From NCBI RefSeq assembly GCF_009299795.1, contig NZ_VIGP01000001.1, forward strand, positions 434,001 to 498,000: DNA of 64,000 bases, given 5' to 3'. Origin of the DNA: Brachybacterium subflavum. Its GTDB lineage: Bacteria; Actinomycetota; Actinomycetes; Actinomycetales; Dermabacteraceae. Shown in pieces: positions 16,362 through 23,974 of this stretch; positions within the stretch are counted from its first letter, which is position 1, and every line of letters begins with the position of its first letter. The notes beneath the pieces were generated by a model, which was not told the origin of the DNA, searched no databases, and saw only the letters and a program-made list of their open reading frames with translations. Position numbers and translations under genes: made by a program.

Positions 16362-16435
16362 TAACTCCAGTTATGGCAGTCAAAACGTACGGCTCTAGGA
16401 TGGGCAGATGCGTCGCCCCGACGTCCTGTCGGGGC
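16362..16435 (+). promoter_or_regulatory. Promoter and leader of the PLP-enzyme/ABC-importer operon
   Basis: TAGGAT at 16396-16401 is a good -10, with a weak -35. The inverted repeat TAACT-CC-AGTTA (16362-16373) lies where a repressor would cover the -35 region. The leader then carries a perfect hairpin with eight-base arms (16415-16422 and 16428-16435, loop GTCCT), about 20 bases before the ribosome site AGGAGG. The hairpin might affect translation or be part of an attenuator. I do not recognise a known SAM or cysteine riboswitch. Confidence 0.45.
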
Positions 16436-16463
16436 ACCTCTCGCCCCGTCCCAGGAGGTTTCC

Positions 16464-17600
16464 GTGGTGCACATCCAGACCGTCGCCGTCCAGTCGCTGC
16501 GCGAGCAGGAGCACGGGGCCGTCGTCCCGCCCATCCACCTCGCCTCGACCTTTGAGCTCGACCCGGCGACGTCCGACGGGGCCTTCTCCTACCAGCGCGG
16601 CGGGAACCCCACGCGCGCCCAGCTCGAGCACGTGCTCGCCGCGATCGAGGGCGGCGGCCGCGCCTTCGCCTTCGCCACAGGCATGGCGGCGACCTCGGCG
16701 GCCTTCTCCCTGCTCGGCGCGGGTGACGAGGTCATCCTCTCGGCGAGCGTCTACGGGGGCACGTACCGCCTGGTCACCGAGTACTTCCCGCATCAGGGCC
16801 TCGGCCACCGCTTCGTGGACGACCTCGGCGAGCTCGACGACGACTCCTTCACCGAGAGCACCCGCATGGTGTTCATCGAGACCCCCGCGAACCCGACCCT
16901 GCGCGTGACCGGCCTGCGCCGCATCGTCGAGCTCGCCCACGCCCACGGCGCTCTCGTGATCGTCGACAACACCTTCATGACCCCCGTGCTGCAGCGCCCC
17001 CTGGACCTGGGCGCCGATCTCGTCGTGCAGTCGGCGACGAAGTACCTCGCCGGTCACTCCGACCTGCTCGCCGGCGTGGTCAGCACCCGCGACGACGCCC
17101 TGGCCGATCGGATCGGCCTGGCGCAGAAGGCCTACGGCGCGGTGCTCTCGCCCTTCGACTCCTACCGCCTCATCCAGGACGTGAAGACCCTCCCGCTGCG
17201 CCTCGAGCGCCAGCAGGCGAGCGCCGTCGCGATCGCCGAGCACCTGCGCGGCCACGACGCGATCGCCGCCGTCCTCACCCCCGGATCGCACAGCGCGGAG
17301 GAGGCCGCCATCCAGGCCTCGCAGGCCGAGGGCCCCGGCGCGGTGCTCTCCTTCGAGCTCGATCCCTCCGTGGACCGGGTGCGATTCCTGGAGGCGCTGC
17401 AGATCCCCGCCTTCGCGGTGAGCCTCGGCGGCGTCGAGTCCCTCATCTGCCACCCCGCGTCCATGACCCACGAGGCCATGACGGCGGAGGCCCGCGAGGT
17501 CGCCGGCATCAGCGACGAGCTGCTGCGCCTGTCCGTGGGCATCGAGGACGTCCGCGACCTCATCGCCGATCTCGACCAGGCTCTCGCCGCCGCCCGCTGA
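16464..17600 (+). CDS. Cys/Met-metabolism PLP enzyme (cystathionine gamma-synthase/lyase family)
   Basis: A 378-residue fold-type I PLP enzyme. It has the family landmarks: YQRGGNPTRAQLE near the N-terminus, AFATGMAATSAAFSLLGAGDE (cofactor-binding loop), ETPANPTL, DNTFMTP with the PLP Asp, and the Schiff-base lysine K193 in QSATKYLAGHSD, then SLGGVESLICHPASMTH. Members cleave or join C-S bonds in cystathionine, homocysteine, methionine or cystine; which reaction cannot be told by eye. GTG 16464 or GTG 16467 both follow AGGAGG; the second has the better spacing. The downstream polar amino-acid importer suggests use of imported cystine or methionine. Confidence 0.9.
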   Translation: MVHIQTVAVQSLREQEHGAVVPPIHLASTFELDPATSDGAFSYQRGGNPTRAQLEHVLAAIEGGGRAFAFATGMAATSAAFSLLGAGDEVILSASVYGGTYRLVTEYFPHQGLGHRFVDDLGELDDDSFTESTRMVFIETPANPTLRVTGLRRIVELAHAHGALVIVDNTFMTPVLQRPLDLGADLVVQSATKYLAGHSDLLAGVVSTRDDALADRIGLAQKAYGAVLSPFDSYRLIQDVKTLPLRLERQQASAVAIAEHLRGHDAIAAVLTPGSHSAEEAAIQASQAEGPGAVLSFELDPSVDRVRFLEALQIPAFAVSLGGVESLICHPASMTHEAMTAEAREVAGISDELLRLSVGIEDVRDLIADLDQALAAAR

Positions 17601-17670
17601 GCGTCGGCCGCTCGCACGCCCGATCCATTCGCCCCATCGCATCTTCCCCGCGCTGACCAGGAGGTCCGCC

Positions 17671-18555
17671 ATGAACCGTCCGCTCCCGCCCCGCACCCTC
17701 CCTCCGACCCTCACCACGCGGCGCACCCTGCTCACCGCCGGCGGCGGCCTGGGCCTGGCCGCGCTGCTCGCCGCCTGCGGCCCCTCGCAGACCCGCGGGG
17801 AGGACGGCTCGGTCTCCTCCGACGGCGGCGGGAAGGCGGCCGACGAGGACCTGCTCGAGCGCATCCAGTCCGGCAAGTCCATCCGCATCGGTCTCGAGGG
17901 CACCTACCGCCCCTACGCGTACCACGACGACAAGGGCGACCTGGTCGGCTTCGAGAAGGACATCGCCGACCAGATCGCGAAGGGCCTCGGCGCGACGGCG
18001 AAGTACGTCGAGACCGAGTGGGACTCGCTCATCGCGGGCCTGGACGTCGACAAGTTCGACATCGTCGTGAACAACGTGGGCATCACGCCCGAGCGCGAGA
18101 AGTCCTACCTGTTCTCCGAGCCCTACGCGCGCTCCATCGGCCGCGTCGCGGTGCCCGAGGACTCGAAGATCGAGTCCTTCGACGATCTCAAGGGCAAGCG
18201 CGCCGCCCAGTCCGCGACCAGCAACTGGGCCGCCCAGATGGAGAAGCTCGGCGCCGAGATCGTGCCCGTCCAGGGTTTCGCCGAGGCCATCGAGCTGCTC
18301 ACCCAGGGCCGCGTCGACGCGACCGGCAACGACCTGGTCTCCTTCCAGACGTACCAGAAGGAGAACCCCGACAAGAAGTTCCGCCTCCTGGAGGACGAGC
18401 TCCCGGACGACACCGAGGTCGGGGTCATCATGCCCAAGGGCCAGGAGCCCCTGCAGAAGAAGATCGACGAGGTCCTCGACTCCATGAAGTCCGACGGGTC
18501 CTTGAAGAAGATCTTCGAGAAGTGGGTGGGCCAGGACCTCACCCCGAAGAGCTGA
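17671..18555 (+). CDS. Amino-acid ABC importer substrate-binding lipoprotein
   Basis: A 294-residue extracytoplasmic binding protein. The signal peptide has a twin-arginine-like TTRRTLLTAGG and a lipobox LLAAC, so it is probably lipid-anchored after Cys. The mature part is an SBP family 3 domain: IRIGLEGTYRPYAYHDDKGDLVGFEKDIADQIA, then LDVDKFDIVVNNVGITPERE, and SDGSLKKIFEKW at the end. Family 3 proteins bind polar amino acids; the neighbouring C-S lyase-type enzyme hints at cystine or another sulfur amino acid. A strong AGGAGG precedes the ATG. The gap to the PLP gene is 70 bases, consistent with one transcript. Confidence 0.93.
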   Translation: MNRPLPPRTLPPTLTTRRTLLTAGGGLGLAALLAACGPSQTRGEDGSVSSDGGGKAADEDLLERIQSGKSIRIGLEGTYRPYAYHDDKGDLVGFEKDIADQIAKGLGATAKYVETEWDSLIAGLDVDKFDIVVNNVGITPEREKSYLFSEPYARSIGRVAVPEDSKIESFDDLKGKRAAQSATSNWAAQMEKLGAEIVPVQGFAEAIELLTQGRVDATGNDLVSFQTYQKENPDKKFRLLEDELPDDTEVGVIMPKGQEPLQKKIDEVLDSMKSDGSLKKIFEKWVGQDLTPKS

Positions 18556-18564
18556 TCGAGCACC

Positions 18565-19230
18565 ATGGACACGCTCCAGATGTGGGCCGACAACCTCCCG
18601 CGGCTACTGCTCGCTGCCCTCGAGGTCACGGTCCCGCTCTCGCTCATCTCCTTCGCGATCGCCATGGTGCTCGCGGTGATCACCGCGCTGGGGAGGCTGT
18701 ACCTCCCCGGTCCGCTCAAGGTGATCCCGTGGCTGTACGTGTGGATCTTCCGCGGCACCCCGATGGTGGTGCAGCTGTTCATCGTCTTCTTCGGGCTGCC
18801 GAACCTCGGCATCGTGCTGCCCGCGATGACCGCCGCCGTGGTGACCCTCGCGCTCAACACGGGCGCCTACGCCTCGGAGGCCGTGCGCGCCTCGATCCTC
18901 TCGATCCCGCGCGGCCAGTTCGAGGCGGCCCAGACGCTGAACCTCTCGCGGCGCACCACGTTCTCCAAGGTGGTGGCGCCGCAGGCATTCCGCATCGCCC
19001 TGCCTCCGCTCATGAACGACTTCATCGACCTGGTGAAGGGCACGAGCCTCGTCTTCGCGATCACGATCACCGACCTCTTCCAGGTGGGTCGCCAGATCGC
19101 GGCGGCGAACTTCCAGCCGATGGCGATGTACACGCTGGTCGCGCTGATCTACCTGGTGATCGTCTCGCTGCTGAGCCTGCTCCAGATCGTCCTCGAGAAG
19201 AAGGTGTCCGCCCATGTCCGCACCAGCTGA
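18565..19230 (+). CDS. Amino-acid ABC importer permease
   Basis: A 221-residue inner-membrane permease of the His/Glu/Gln/Arg family. About five helices are visible, with the N-terminal signature LEVTVPLSLISFAIAMVLAV, RGTPMVVQLFIVFFGLP, and the ATPase-contacting EAA loop EAAQTLNLSRRTTFSKVVAPQAFRIALPPL. It starts nine bases after the binding-protein gene and overlaps the ATPase gene by 17 bases, so all three are one translational unit. Confidence 0.94.
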   Translation: MDTLQMWADNLPRLLLAALEVTVPLSLISFAIAMVLAVITALGRLYLPGPLKVIPWLYVWIFRGTPMVVQLFIVFFGLPNLGIVLPAMTAAVVTLALNTGAYASEAVRASILSIPRGQFEAAQTLNLSRRTTFSKVVAPQAFRIALPPLMNDFIDLVKGTSLVFAITITDLFQVGRQIAAANFQPMAMYTLVALIYLVIVSLLSLLQIVLEKKVSAHVRTS

Positions 19231-20011
19231 GAACGAGTCGGCCGGGAAGCGCGGCCCCTCGCTGCTGGAGTCGCTGCGCCTGCGCGGCGTCCGAAAGGCC
19301 TTCGGCTCCCTCACCGCGCTCGACGACGTGGACCTCGACATCCCGCGCCGCGGCACCACGGTGCTGCTTGGCCCCTCGGGGTCGGGAAAGTCGACCCTGC
19401 TGCGCTGCATCAACCTGCTCGAGCGGCCCGACGCGGGCTCGATCGACTTCGGCGACGGACCGCTCCGTCTGGGAGGGCGCCTGAGCGCGCGCACCGTGCG
19501 CTCGGTCCGCTCCCGCTCGACCATGGTGTTCCAGCAGTTCAACCTGTTCCCGCACCTCACGGCCCTGGGCAACGTGACCCTCGCGCCGATCCACACGGAG
19601 GGCGTGCCGAAGGCGAAGGCCGAGGCGCGGGGCCGGGAGCTGCTGGAGAAGGTGGGACTGGGCGCGAAGGCCGACGACTATCCGGACCGGCTCTCGGGCG
19701 GTCAGCAGCAGCGCGTCGCGATCGCGCGGGCCCTGGCCATGGAGCCCGACGTGCTCCTCTTCGACGAGCCCACCTCGGCGCTCGATCCGGAGCTCGCGGC
19801 GGAGGTCGTCGCCGTGCTCGCCGACCTCGCCCGCGAGGACCGCACGCTCGTCGTCGTCACCCACTCGCTCGCGTTCGCCCAGCGCGTGGCCGACAAGGTC
19901 GTGTTCCTCGAGGACGGGAAGGTCCTGCTCGACGGCCCGCCCAAGGACTTCTTCGAGAGCGAGGACGCGCGGCTGCGGCGCTTCCGGGAGATGGTCAGCT
20001 CGGCGGTGTGA
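19214..20011 (+). CDS. Amino-acid ABC importer ATPase
   Basis: A 265-residue ABC ATPase of the polar amino-acid group. Walker A GPSGSGKST, Q-loop FQQFNLFPHLTALGNV (the QFNLFPH form typical of amino-acid importers), signature LSGGQQQRVAIARAL, Walker B VLLFDEPTSALDPE and the switch His in VVTHSL are all intact. About 20 residues precede the domain. It completes the importer with the permease and lipoprotein genes. A long hairpin 78 bases past its stop likely ends the operon. Confidence 0.95.
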   Translation: MSAPAENESAGKRGPSLLESLRLRGVRKAFGSLTALDDVDLDIPRRGTTVLLGPSGSGKSTLLRCINLLERPDAGSIDFGDGPLRLGGRLSARTVRSVRSRSTMVFQQFNLFPHLTALGNVTLAPIHTEGVPKAKAEARGRELLEKVGLGAKADDYPDRLSGGQQQRVAIARALAMEPDVLLFDEPTSALDPELAAEVVAVLADLAREDRTLVVVTHSLAFAQRVADKVVFLEDGKVLLDGPPKDFFESEDARLRRFREMVSSAV

Positions 20012-20088
20012 GCCGCCGGCCCGCGATGGCGTCGACGCCTTCGTCGACGCCTTCGCCGACGTGTACTTCGACGTCTTCCTCGACGAGC

Positions 20089-20134
20089 GGCGCGCCAGTG
20101 CACTCACAGCGGCTGATGAGTGCACTGGCGCGCC
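20089..20134. repeat. Intergenic hairpin repeat, copy 1
   Basis: Two perfect 18-base arms (20089-20106 and 20117-20134) enclose the ten-base loop CAGCGGCTGA. It lies between the convergent ATPase and GNAT genes and may terminate both. The core GTGCACTGGCGCGCCA recurs in diverged form at 20799-20890 and 21989-22044, so this is one member of a dispersed family. The sequence just before it (20028-20080) has imperfect GTCGACGCCTTC repeats. Confidence 0.85.
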
Positions 20135-20150
20135 ATTCGTGGCGGTGCCC

Positions 20151-20624
20151 TCACAACTCGAGCTTGTACCCCTCGTGGCTCGCGCGGTAGCCGAGGCGGT
20201 CGTAGAAGCGGTGCGCCTCGGTGCGCCTCTTGTCCGTCGTCAGCTCCGCGAGCACCGCGCCGTGGCGTCTGCCGTATTCGTGGGCCCAGGCGAACAGAGC
20301 GGTGCCGAGACCGCGGCCGCGGGCCGAGGCGGCGATGCGCACCGCCTCGATCTGCAGTCGCGTGGCCCCGCGCCGGGACAGGCCCGGCACCAGCGTGAGC
20401 TGGAAGGTCCCGCTGAGGGCGCCCCCGGAGTCCTGGACGACCGCCAGGTACTGATGCGGATCGCCGTCGATCAGCGTGAACGCTGCGCGATAGGGGTCGA
20501 GGTCCGCCTGCTCGCGACCGGAGCCGATGACGTCGTCCGCGAGCAGCGCGGCGAGCGCGGGCACGTCCTCCGCCTCGGCGCGGCGCACGGTGAAGGTCTC
20601 TCCTGCGACATCGATCGTGTCCAT
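20151..20624 (-). CDS. GNAT-family N-acetyltransferase
   Basis: A 157-residue cytoplasmic acetyltransferase. The acetyl-CoA site shows the motif A pattern VRIAASARGRGLGTALFAWA (R-G-x-G-L-G), preceded by the beta strand GTFQLTLVPGLSRRG and followed by LTTDKRRTEAHRFYDRLGYRASHEGYKLEL, the common GNAT C-terminus. The substrate is unknown. It is convergent with the amino-acid importer and probably monocistronic. Confidence 0.9.
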   Translation of the reverse strand: MDTIDVAGETFTVRRAEAEDVPALAALLADDVIGSGREQADLDPYRAAFTLIDGDPHQYLAVVQDSGGALSGTFQLTLVPGLSRRGATRLQIEAVRIAASARGRGLGTALFAWAHEYGRRHGAVLAELTTDKRRTEAHRFYDRLGYRASHEGYKLEL

Positions 20625-20798
20625 GCGCTCAGCGTGCCAGAACGGCGTCGTGCCGGGAGCGCCGCGTCCGAATCAGGCGACGGGAACGAGCGACGGGAAC
20701 GAAGCGCCGAGGCTCGGTCGACGGGGACGGAGCGCCGAGGATCGGCCGACGGGGGCCGAGCGCCCGTACGGTCGGAGCGGCCCGTCGGCTCCTCCGAC
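20625..20798. repeat. Non-coding gap with a 28-bp tandem repeat
   Basis: Upstream of the GNAT gene lie two adjacent 28-base units (20703-20730 and 20731-20758) that differ at four positions, preceded by two short CGACGGGAACG copies. I see no open frame with coding character and no clear promoter. The next 92 bases are the second hairpin repeat. Confidence 0.6.
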
Positions 20799-20890
20799 GA
20801 GTGGCGCGCTTGTGCACTCACAGCGGCCGATGCGTGCACTGACGCACCGCTCGTGCACTGACGCACCGCTCGTGCACTGACGCGCCGCTC
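20799..20890. repeat. Intergenic hairpin repeat, copy 2, with a 19-bp tandem extension
   Basis: The left arm (20799-20820) and right arm (20831-20852) are diverged versions of copy 1, and the loop CAGCGGCCGA differs from that of copy 1 only at the ninth base. Part of the right arm is then tandemly amplified: GTGCACTGACGCACCGCTC at 20834-20852, again at 20853-20871, and with one change at 20872-20890. It follows the stop of the DUF559 gene (20928) and may act as its terminator. Confidence 0.8.
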
Positions 20891-20927
20891 GGCGGCACCC
20901 TGCGCCGCCGCGGCGCCGACTCGACGT

Positions 20928-21869
20928 TCACCCCGGCCATCCGTGCCGACGCAGGGCGCGCGAGACGCGCCGCACCGCGCGGGCGCCTCCGCGGTGGAGG
21001 TCCTCCGCGACAGTCCGCACCTCCGTCCAGCCGCATTCCAGTCGGCGCTCGGTGCGCCGGATGTCGCGATCCTGCTGCTCACGGGTGAGATGCGGGCGGC
21101 CGTCGTGCTCGACGCACACGCGCCACTCGGGCCACTGCAGATCCGGCTCGCCGAGCTCGACACCTCCCTCTCTCGCGGGCGCGTTCAGCAGCGGCTCGGG
21201 GAGCCCGGCCCTGTGCAGAGCGAGTCGGACCGCCGTCTCTGCAGGGGAATCGCTGCCCACGCGCGCGAGGGCGAGTGCGGAGCGGAGCGCCGCGTTCCCC
21301 CTCGCCGTGCGGCGCCGCGCGACCATATCCGCGAGCTCGTCCCGCACCGCGTACGGGTCGCGCCGGCCCTCGATCCGAGGGCGCGGACGGCGGATCAGAT
21401 GGTCGGCGAGAGCGACGAGGCGGTCCACCGTGAGCTGCGTCCCGAGGTCACCCCAGGTGCGCAGCCTCGACGTGAGCCGCATGTCGCCGATCCCGATCAC
21501 GCCCGCGGGCTGCAGGAGCAGTCGATGCCACCGCATGAAACCCACGTCGCGTCGATGCGCGCGCGAGGACGCGTGGAACTCCTGGCACTCACGGGCTGTC
21601 GCCTCGAAGGGAAGCGGCATGCCGAGCAGCTCCGCTGCGCTCGGCCCGCAGATGACGACGGAGGAGTCGCTGCGGCACAGGGCCGCAGCCAGATCCCGGG
21701 GCAGCACGGTCCGCCCTGTGCGCCCCCAGATCCCAGGCAGCAGACGGATCGCATCACCGGCGCCCAGTCGATGTGCGCCCACCCCCATCGCACGCGCCTC
21801 GGCGCTGGTGAACACCATGCCCAGCTCGTCGGGGAGGCGACGTCGTGGACGGGACATGCGGTCGAGCAT
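20928..21869 (-). CDS. DUF559 (Vsr-like fold) protein with AbiEi-like N-terminal domain
   Basis: A 313-residue protein. Residues 1-100 resemble the winged-helix and linker domain of AbiEi-type antitoxins (FTSAEARAMGVGAHRLGAGDAIRLLPGIWGR). The C-terminal 110 residues match the DUF559 domain, a relative of very-short-patch-repair endonucleases: SPAETAVRLALHRAGLPEPLLN, then GEPDLQWPEWRVCVEHDGRPH with the acidic residues of a PD-(D/E)xK-like core, and RDIRRTERRLECGWTEVRTVAEDL. This two-domain protein is common in Micrococcales. Nuclease activity and biological role are not established. There is no adjacent toxin gene. The start may be ATG 21869 or ATG 21857. Confidence 0.8.
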   Translation of the reverse strand: MLDRMSRPRRRLPDELGMVFTSAEARAMGVGAHRLGAGDAIRLLPGIWGRTGRTVLPRDLAAALCRSDSSVVICGPSAAELLGMPLPFEATARECQEFHASSRAHRRDVGFMRWHRLLLQPAGVIGIGDMRLTSRLRTWGDLGTQLTVDRLVALADHLIRRPRPRIEGRRDPYAVRDELADMVARRRTARGNAALRSALALARVGSDSPAETAVRLALHRAGLPEPLLNAPAREGGVELGEPDLQWPEWRVCVEHDGRPHLTREQQDRDIRRTERRLECGWTEVRTVAEDLHRGGARAVRRVSRALRRHGWPG

Positions 21870-21988
21870 GCATCACGGCGGCCGACCTCCCCGCCGGTTA
21901 TCCACAGCGGCTCCCTGACCAGCGGCCTCCTCGAACGCGCGCCGCGGAGCACGGTGCACGACCTGCTGCCCAGGGGAGCTGGCCGGCG
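21870..21988. other. Upstream gap of the DUF559 gene
   Basis: No gene is visible. TTATCCACA at 21898-21906 matches the DnaA-box consensus exactly but is isolated, so it is not evidence of an origin. The gap as a whole (21870-22192) also holds the third hairpin repeat (next entry) and, beyond it, 149 bases with no recognisable element before the end of the gene at 22193. Confidence 0.4.
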
Positions 21989-22044
21989 AGTGGCGCACCA
22001 GTGCACTCATGACGCGCGATAGGCGCACTGGCGCGCCATTCGTC
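21989..22044. repeat. Intergenic hairpin repeat, copy 3 (imperfect)
   Basis: The left arm (21989-22010) carries GAGTGGCGCACCAGTGCACT and the right arm (near 22020-22041) carries GCACTGGCGCGCCATTC. About four or five positions no longer pair, and the loop differs from copies 1 and 2. It lies between the start of the DUF559 gene and the end of the leftward gene at 22193, so here it is downstream of one gene and upstream of another. Confidence 0.7.
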
Positions 22045-22192
22045 AGGCTCGGTCGCACAGCTGCGTCGGGATGGCGCGCGCACGGTCGCCGGGCTGGCGC
22101 CGGGAGGTCTTCGCGCGGCTCGATTCGCGCGGCTGGACTCGTGCGGCGCCGTGACCGGTGGCGCGGCGCGCGGCCGGCAGCGGACCGGCGGA

Positions 22193-22687
22193 CTAGCGGT
22201 GGAGGCTCGTGCGCCGACGGTGCGCGCGCCGCCGACGCGCTCCGCGCACGGCCCGCACGAGCATGCGCCGTGCCCCGGTGAGGGAGTCCGCGACGAGCGC
22301 GACGCCGGTCGTCGAGACCAGCGAGATGAGGAAGACGCCGCCCGCCGTGCCCAGCAGGCCGAGGTGGGCGGCCAGTGTCCACGCGCCCGCTGCCGTGCCC
22401 GCGCCGGTGACGAGCTCGCGCAGCGAGAGCGAGCGCACGGCGTGCTCGGTGCGCGCGGTGCGCTCCGGCCGCCGGGCGACGTCCGCCCCCGGTTCGGAGG
22501 AGGAGTCCTCGTCCACCGTCTGCGGCCCCAGGTCCAGTGCCCTGGTGTCGATCGCGCGCAGGCGCGAGGTCGCCGTCGCGGTCCGACGGGGGCGGTGGCG
22601 GGCGGGCGCTGCGGACTGCGCCGTGGAAGGAGACGTGGACGCGGAGGTGCGCGTCGGCAGCGGGGTCTCGAGGGTGGCGGTCGGCAT
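22193..22687 (-). CDS. Small membrane-anchored protein of unknown function
   Basis: A 164-residue protein not recognised as a known family. The first ~95 residues are low-complexity Ser/Thr/Ala/Arg. A short acidic patch (DEDSSSEPGADVA) is followed by two hydrophobic segments (about 107-125 and 127-148) and a strongly basic tail (RRRRAHRRRTS). The start is set at ATG 22687 because the longer frame to 22903 reads into arginine-rich sequence without coding character. It is divergent from the Bax-inhibitor-1 gene. A real gene is likely but not certain. Confidence 0.55.
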   Translation of the reverse strand: MPTATLETPLPTRTSASTSPSTAQSAAPARHRPRRTATATSRLRAIDTRALDLGPQTVDEDSSSEPGADVARRPERTARTEHAVRSLSLRELVTGAGTAAGAWTLAAHLGLLGTAGGVFLISLVSTTGVALVADSLTGARRMLVRAVRGARRRRAHRRRTSLHR

Positions 22688-22922
22688 GGGATCCACCCTC
22701 GCGTGCGCGCGGCGTGCGCGGGCGGACGATCGGTGGATCGTTCGTGAAGGAATCGCAACACCGGCGCGATCGCCCCGTGCACGCATCCTGTCGGCGCGGA
22801 GCGAACATCCATCCCGCGCCCAGGCGCGGGCCCTCGCCGCCCGGTAGGCTGGGTGGAAGCGTCCCCGGGCCTCCTCGCCTGCGCAGGGCGTCCCGGCCAT
22901 CACGCACTATCGGAGGAGCGCC

Positions 22923-23843
22923 ATGGCACACCACAACATCGTCTTCGGCAAGGACAAGGCCCTCTCGCAGGGCCAGGGCCAGTACGCCCCCTCGCCGGAC
23001 TTCAGGAGCGACTTCCCCGCGACGGGGCAGGGAGCGCCGCAGGGCCAGTACGGCCAGCAGGCCCAGCAGACTGCGCAGGCGCCGGGCCAGCAGGCCCCGG
23101 ACCTCGAGTCCCTCTACGCGCGCCCCGCCGCGACCGGCCACGACACCGGCCGCATGACCATGCGGGACGCCCTCAACGCGATCACCGCGACGCTCGGCGT
23201 CACGATCGTGCTCGGCGTCGTCTTCTGCCTGCTGCCCGTCGCCCTCGGCGTCGTCGGCGGCGCCGAGGGGGAGAAGCTGGGGTACGGGATCGCGATCGGA
23301 GCGATGGTCGTCGGCTTCCTCGGCGGCTTCGTCCTCGCGATGGTGAACTCCTTCAAGAAGCAGCCCTCGGCGGTGCTCGTGCTCGCCTACGCCGCTCTCG
23401 AGGGCGCGGCGCTGGGCGGATTCAGCGCCATGATGGAGCGGGTCTACCCGGGCATCGCCCTGCAGGCCGTGCTCGGCACGCTCGCGGTCGCCACCACGGT
23501 GCTCGTGCTGTTCCGCATCGGCGTGCTGCGCACCTCGCCGGTGCTCACCAAGATCTTCGCGGTCGCGATGGTCGCCTACCTGCTGTTCTGCCTGGTCAAC
23601 ATCGGCCTCATGCTGGTCACCGGCACTGACCTGCGCAGCGGCCTGCTCGGCCTCGTGATCGGCGCGCTCGCCGTCGTCATGGCGGCCTACTCGCTGGTCA
23701 TGGACTTCGAGGACGTCCAGCGCGGCGTGCGCGCCGGAGTGGCGCGCAGCTATGCGTGGCGCTGCGCCTTCGGCATCACCGTGACGCTCGTGTGGATGTA
23801 CATCGAGATCCTGCGGATCCTCTCGATCCTGCGCAACAACTGA
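22923..23843 (+). CDS. Bax inhibitor-1/YccA-family membrane protein
   Basis: A 306-residue integral membrane protein. An N-terminal Gln/Gly/Pro-rich cytoplasmic tail (1-75) contains QGQYGQQAQQTAQ. From MTMRDALNAITATLGVT there are seven hydrophobic helices, including EGAALGGFSAMME, and the sequence ends in SYAWRCAFGITVTLVWMYIEILRILSILRNN, the usual C-terminal block of actinobacterial members. Homologues conduct or modulate ion leak in membranes; the bacterial role is unclear. ATG 22923 follows GGAGGAG, and TAGGCT at 22845-22850 is a possible -10. It appears to be monocistronic. Confidence 0.92.
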   Translation: MAHHNIVFGKDKALSQGQGQYAPSPDFRSDFPATGQGAPQGQYGQQAQQTAQAPGQQAPDLESLYARPAATGHDTGRMTMRDALNAITATLGVTIVLGVVFCLLPVALGVVGGAEGEKLGYGIAIGAMVVGFLGGFVLAMVNSFKKQPSAVLVLAYAALEGAALGGFSAMMERVYPGIALQAVLGTLAVATTVLVLFRIGVLRTSPVLTKIFAVAMVAYLLFCLVNIGLMLVTGTDLRSGLLGLVIGALAVVMAAYSLVMDFEDVQRGVRAGVARSYAWRCAFGITVTLVWMYIEILRILSILRNN

Positions 23844-23974
23844 TGATCTGAGGGGTCGACGGACGGCCTCGACGGACGAGGGCCGACGGACGGGCCCGGC
23901 GCACATCTGCCGAGCCCGGACGCGCCCGTCGGCCCTGCCCGTCGACTCGGCCCCTCGGCCCACGAGGAGTGTGT

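Noticed and set aside
16282..16463. SAM or cysteine riboswitch ahead of the PLP enzyme gene
   Set aside because: Only one short perfect hairpin is present; I could not find the conserved cores of the SAM classes.
20834..20890. Tandem repeats as a CRISPR array
   Set aside because: The three 19-base units are directly adjacent with no spacers, and no cas gene is in the window. The repeats at 46722-46780 and 16235-16281 fail for the same reason.
20928..21869. Toxin-antitoxin system AbiE
   Set aside because: Only the AbiEi-like N-terminal domain is present, fused to DUF559; no AbiEii-type nucleotidyltransferase gene is adjacent.
21898..21906. Exact DnaA-box consensus TTATCCACA as a sign of a replication origin
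   Set aside because: It is a single box; no cluster, no AT-rich unwinding stretch and no dnaA/dnaN nearby. A similar TTTTCCACA near 47186 is also isolated.
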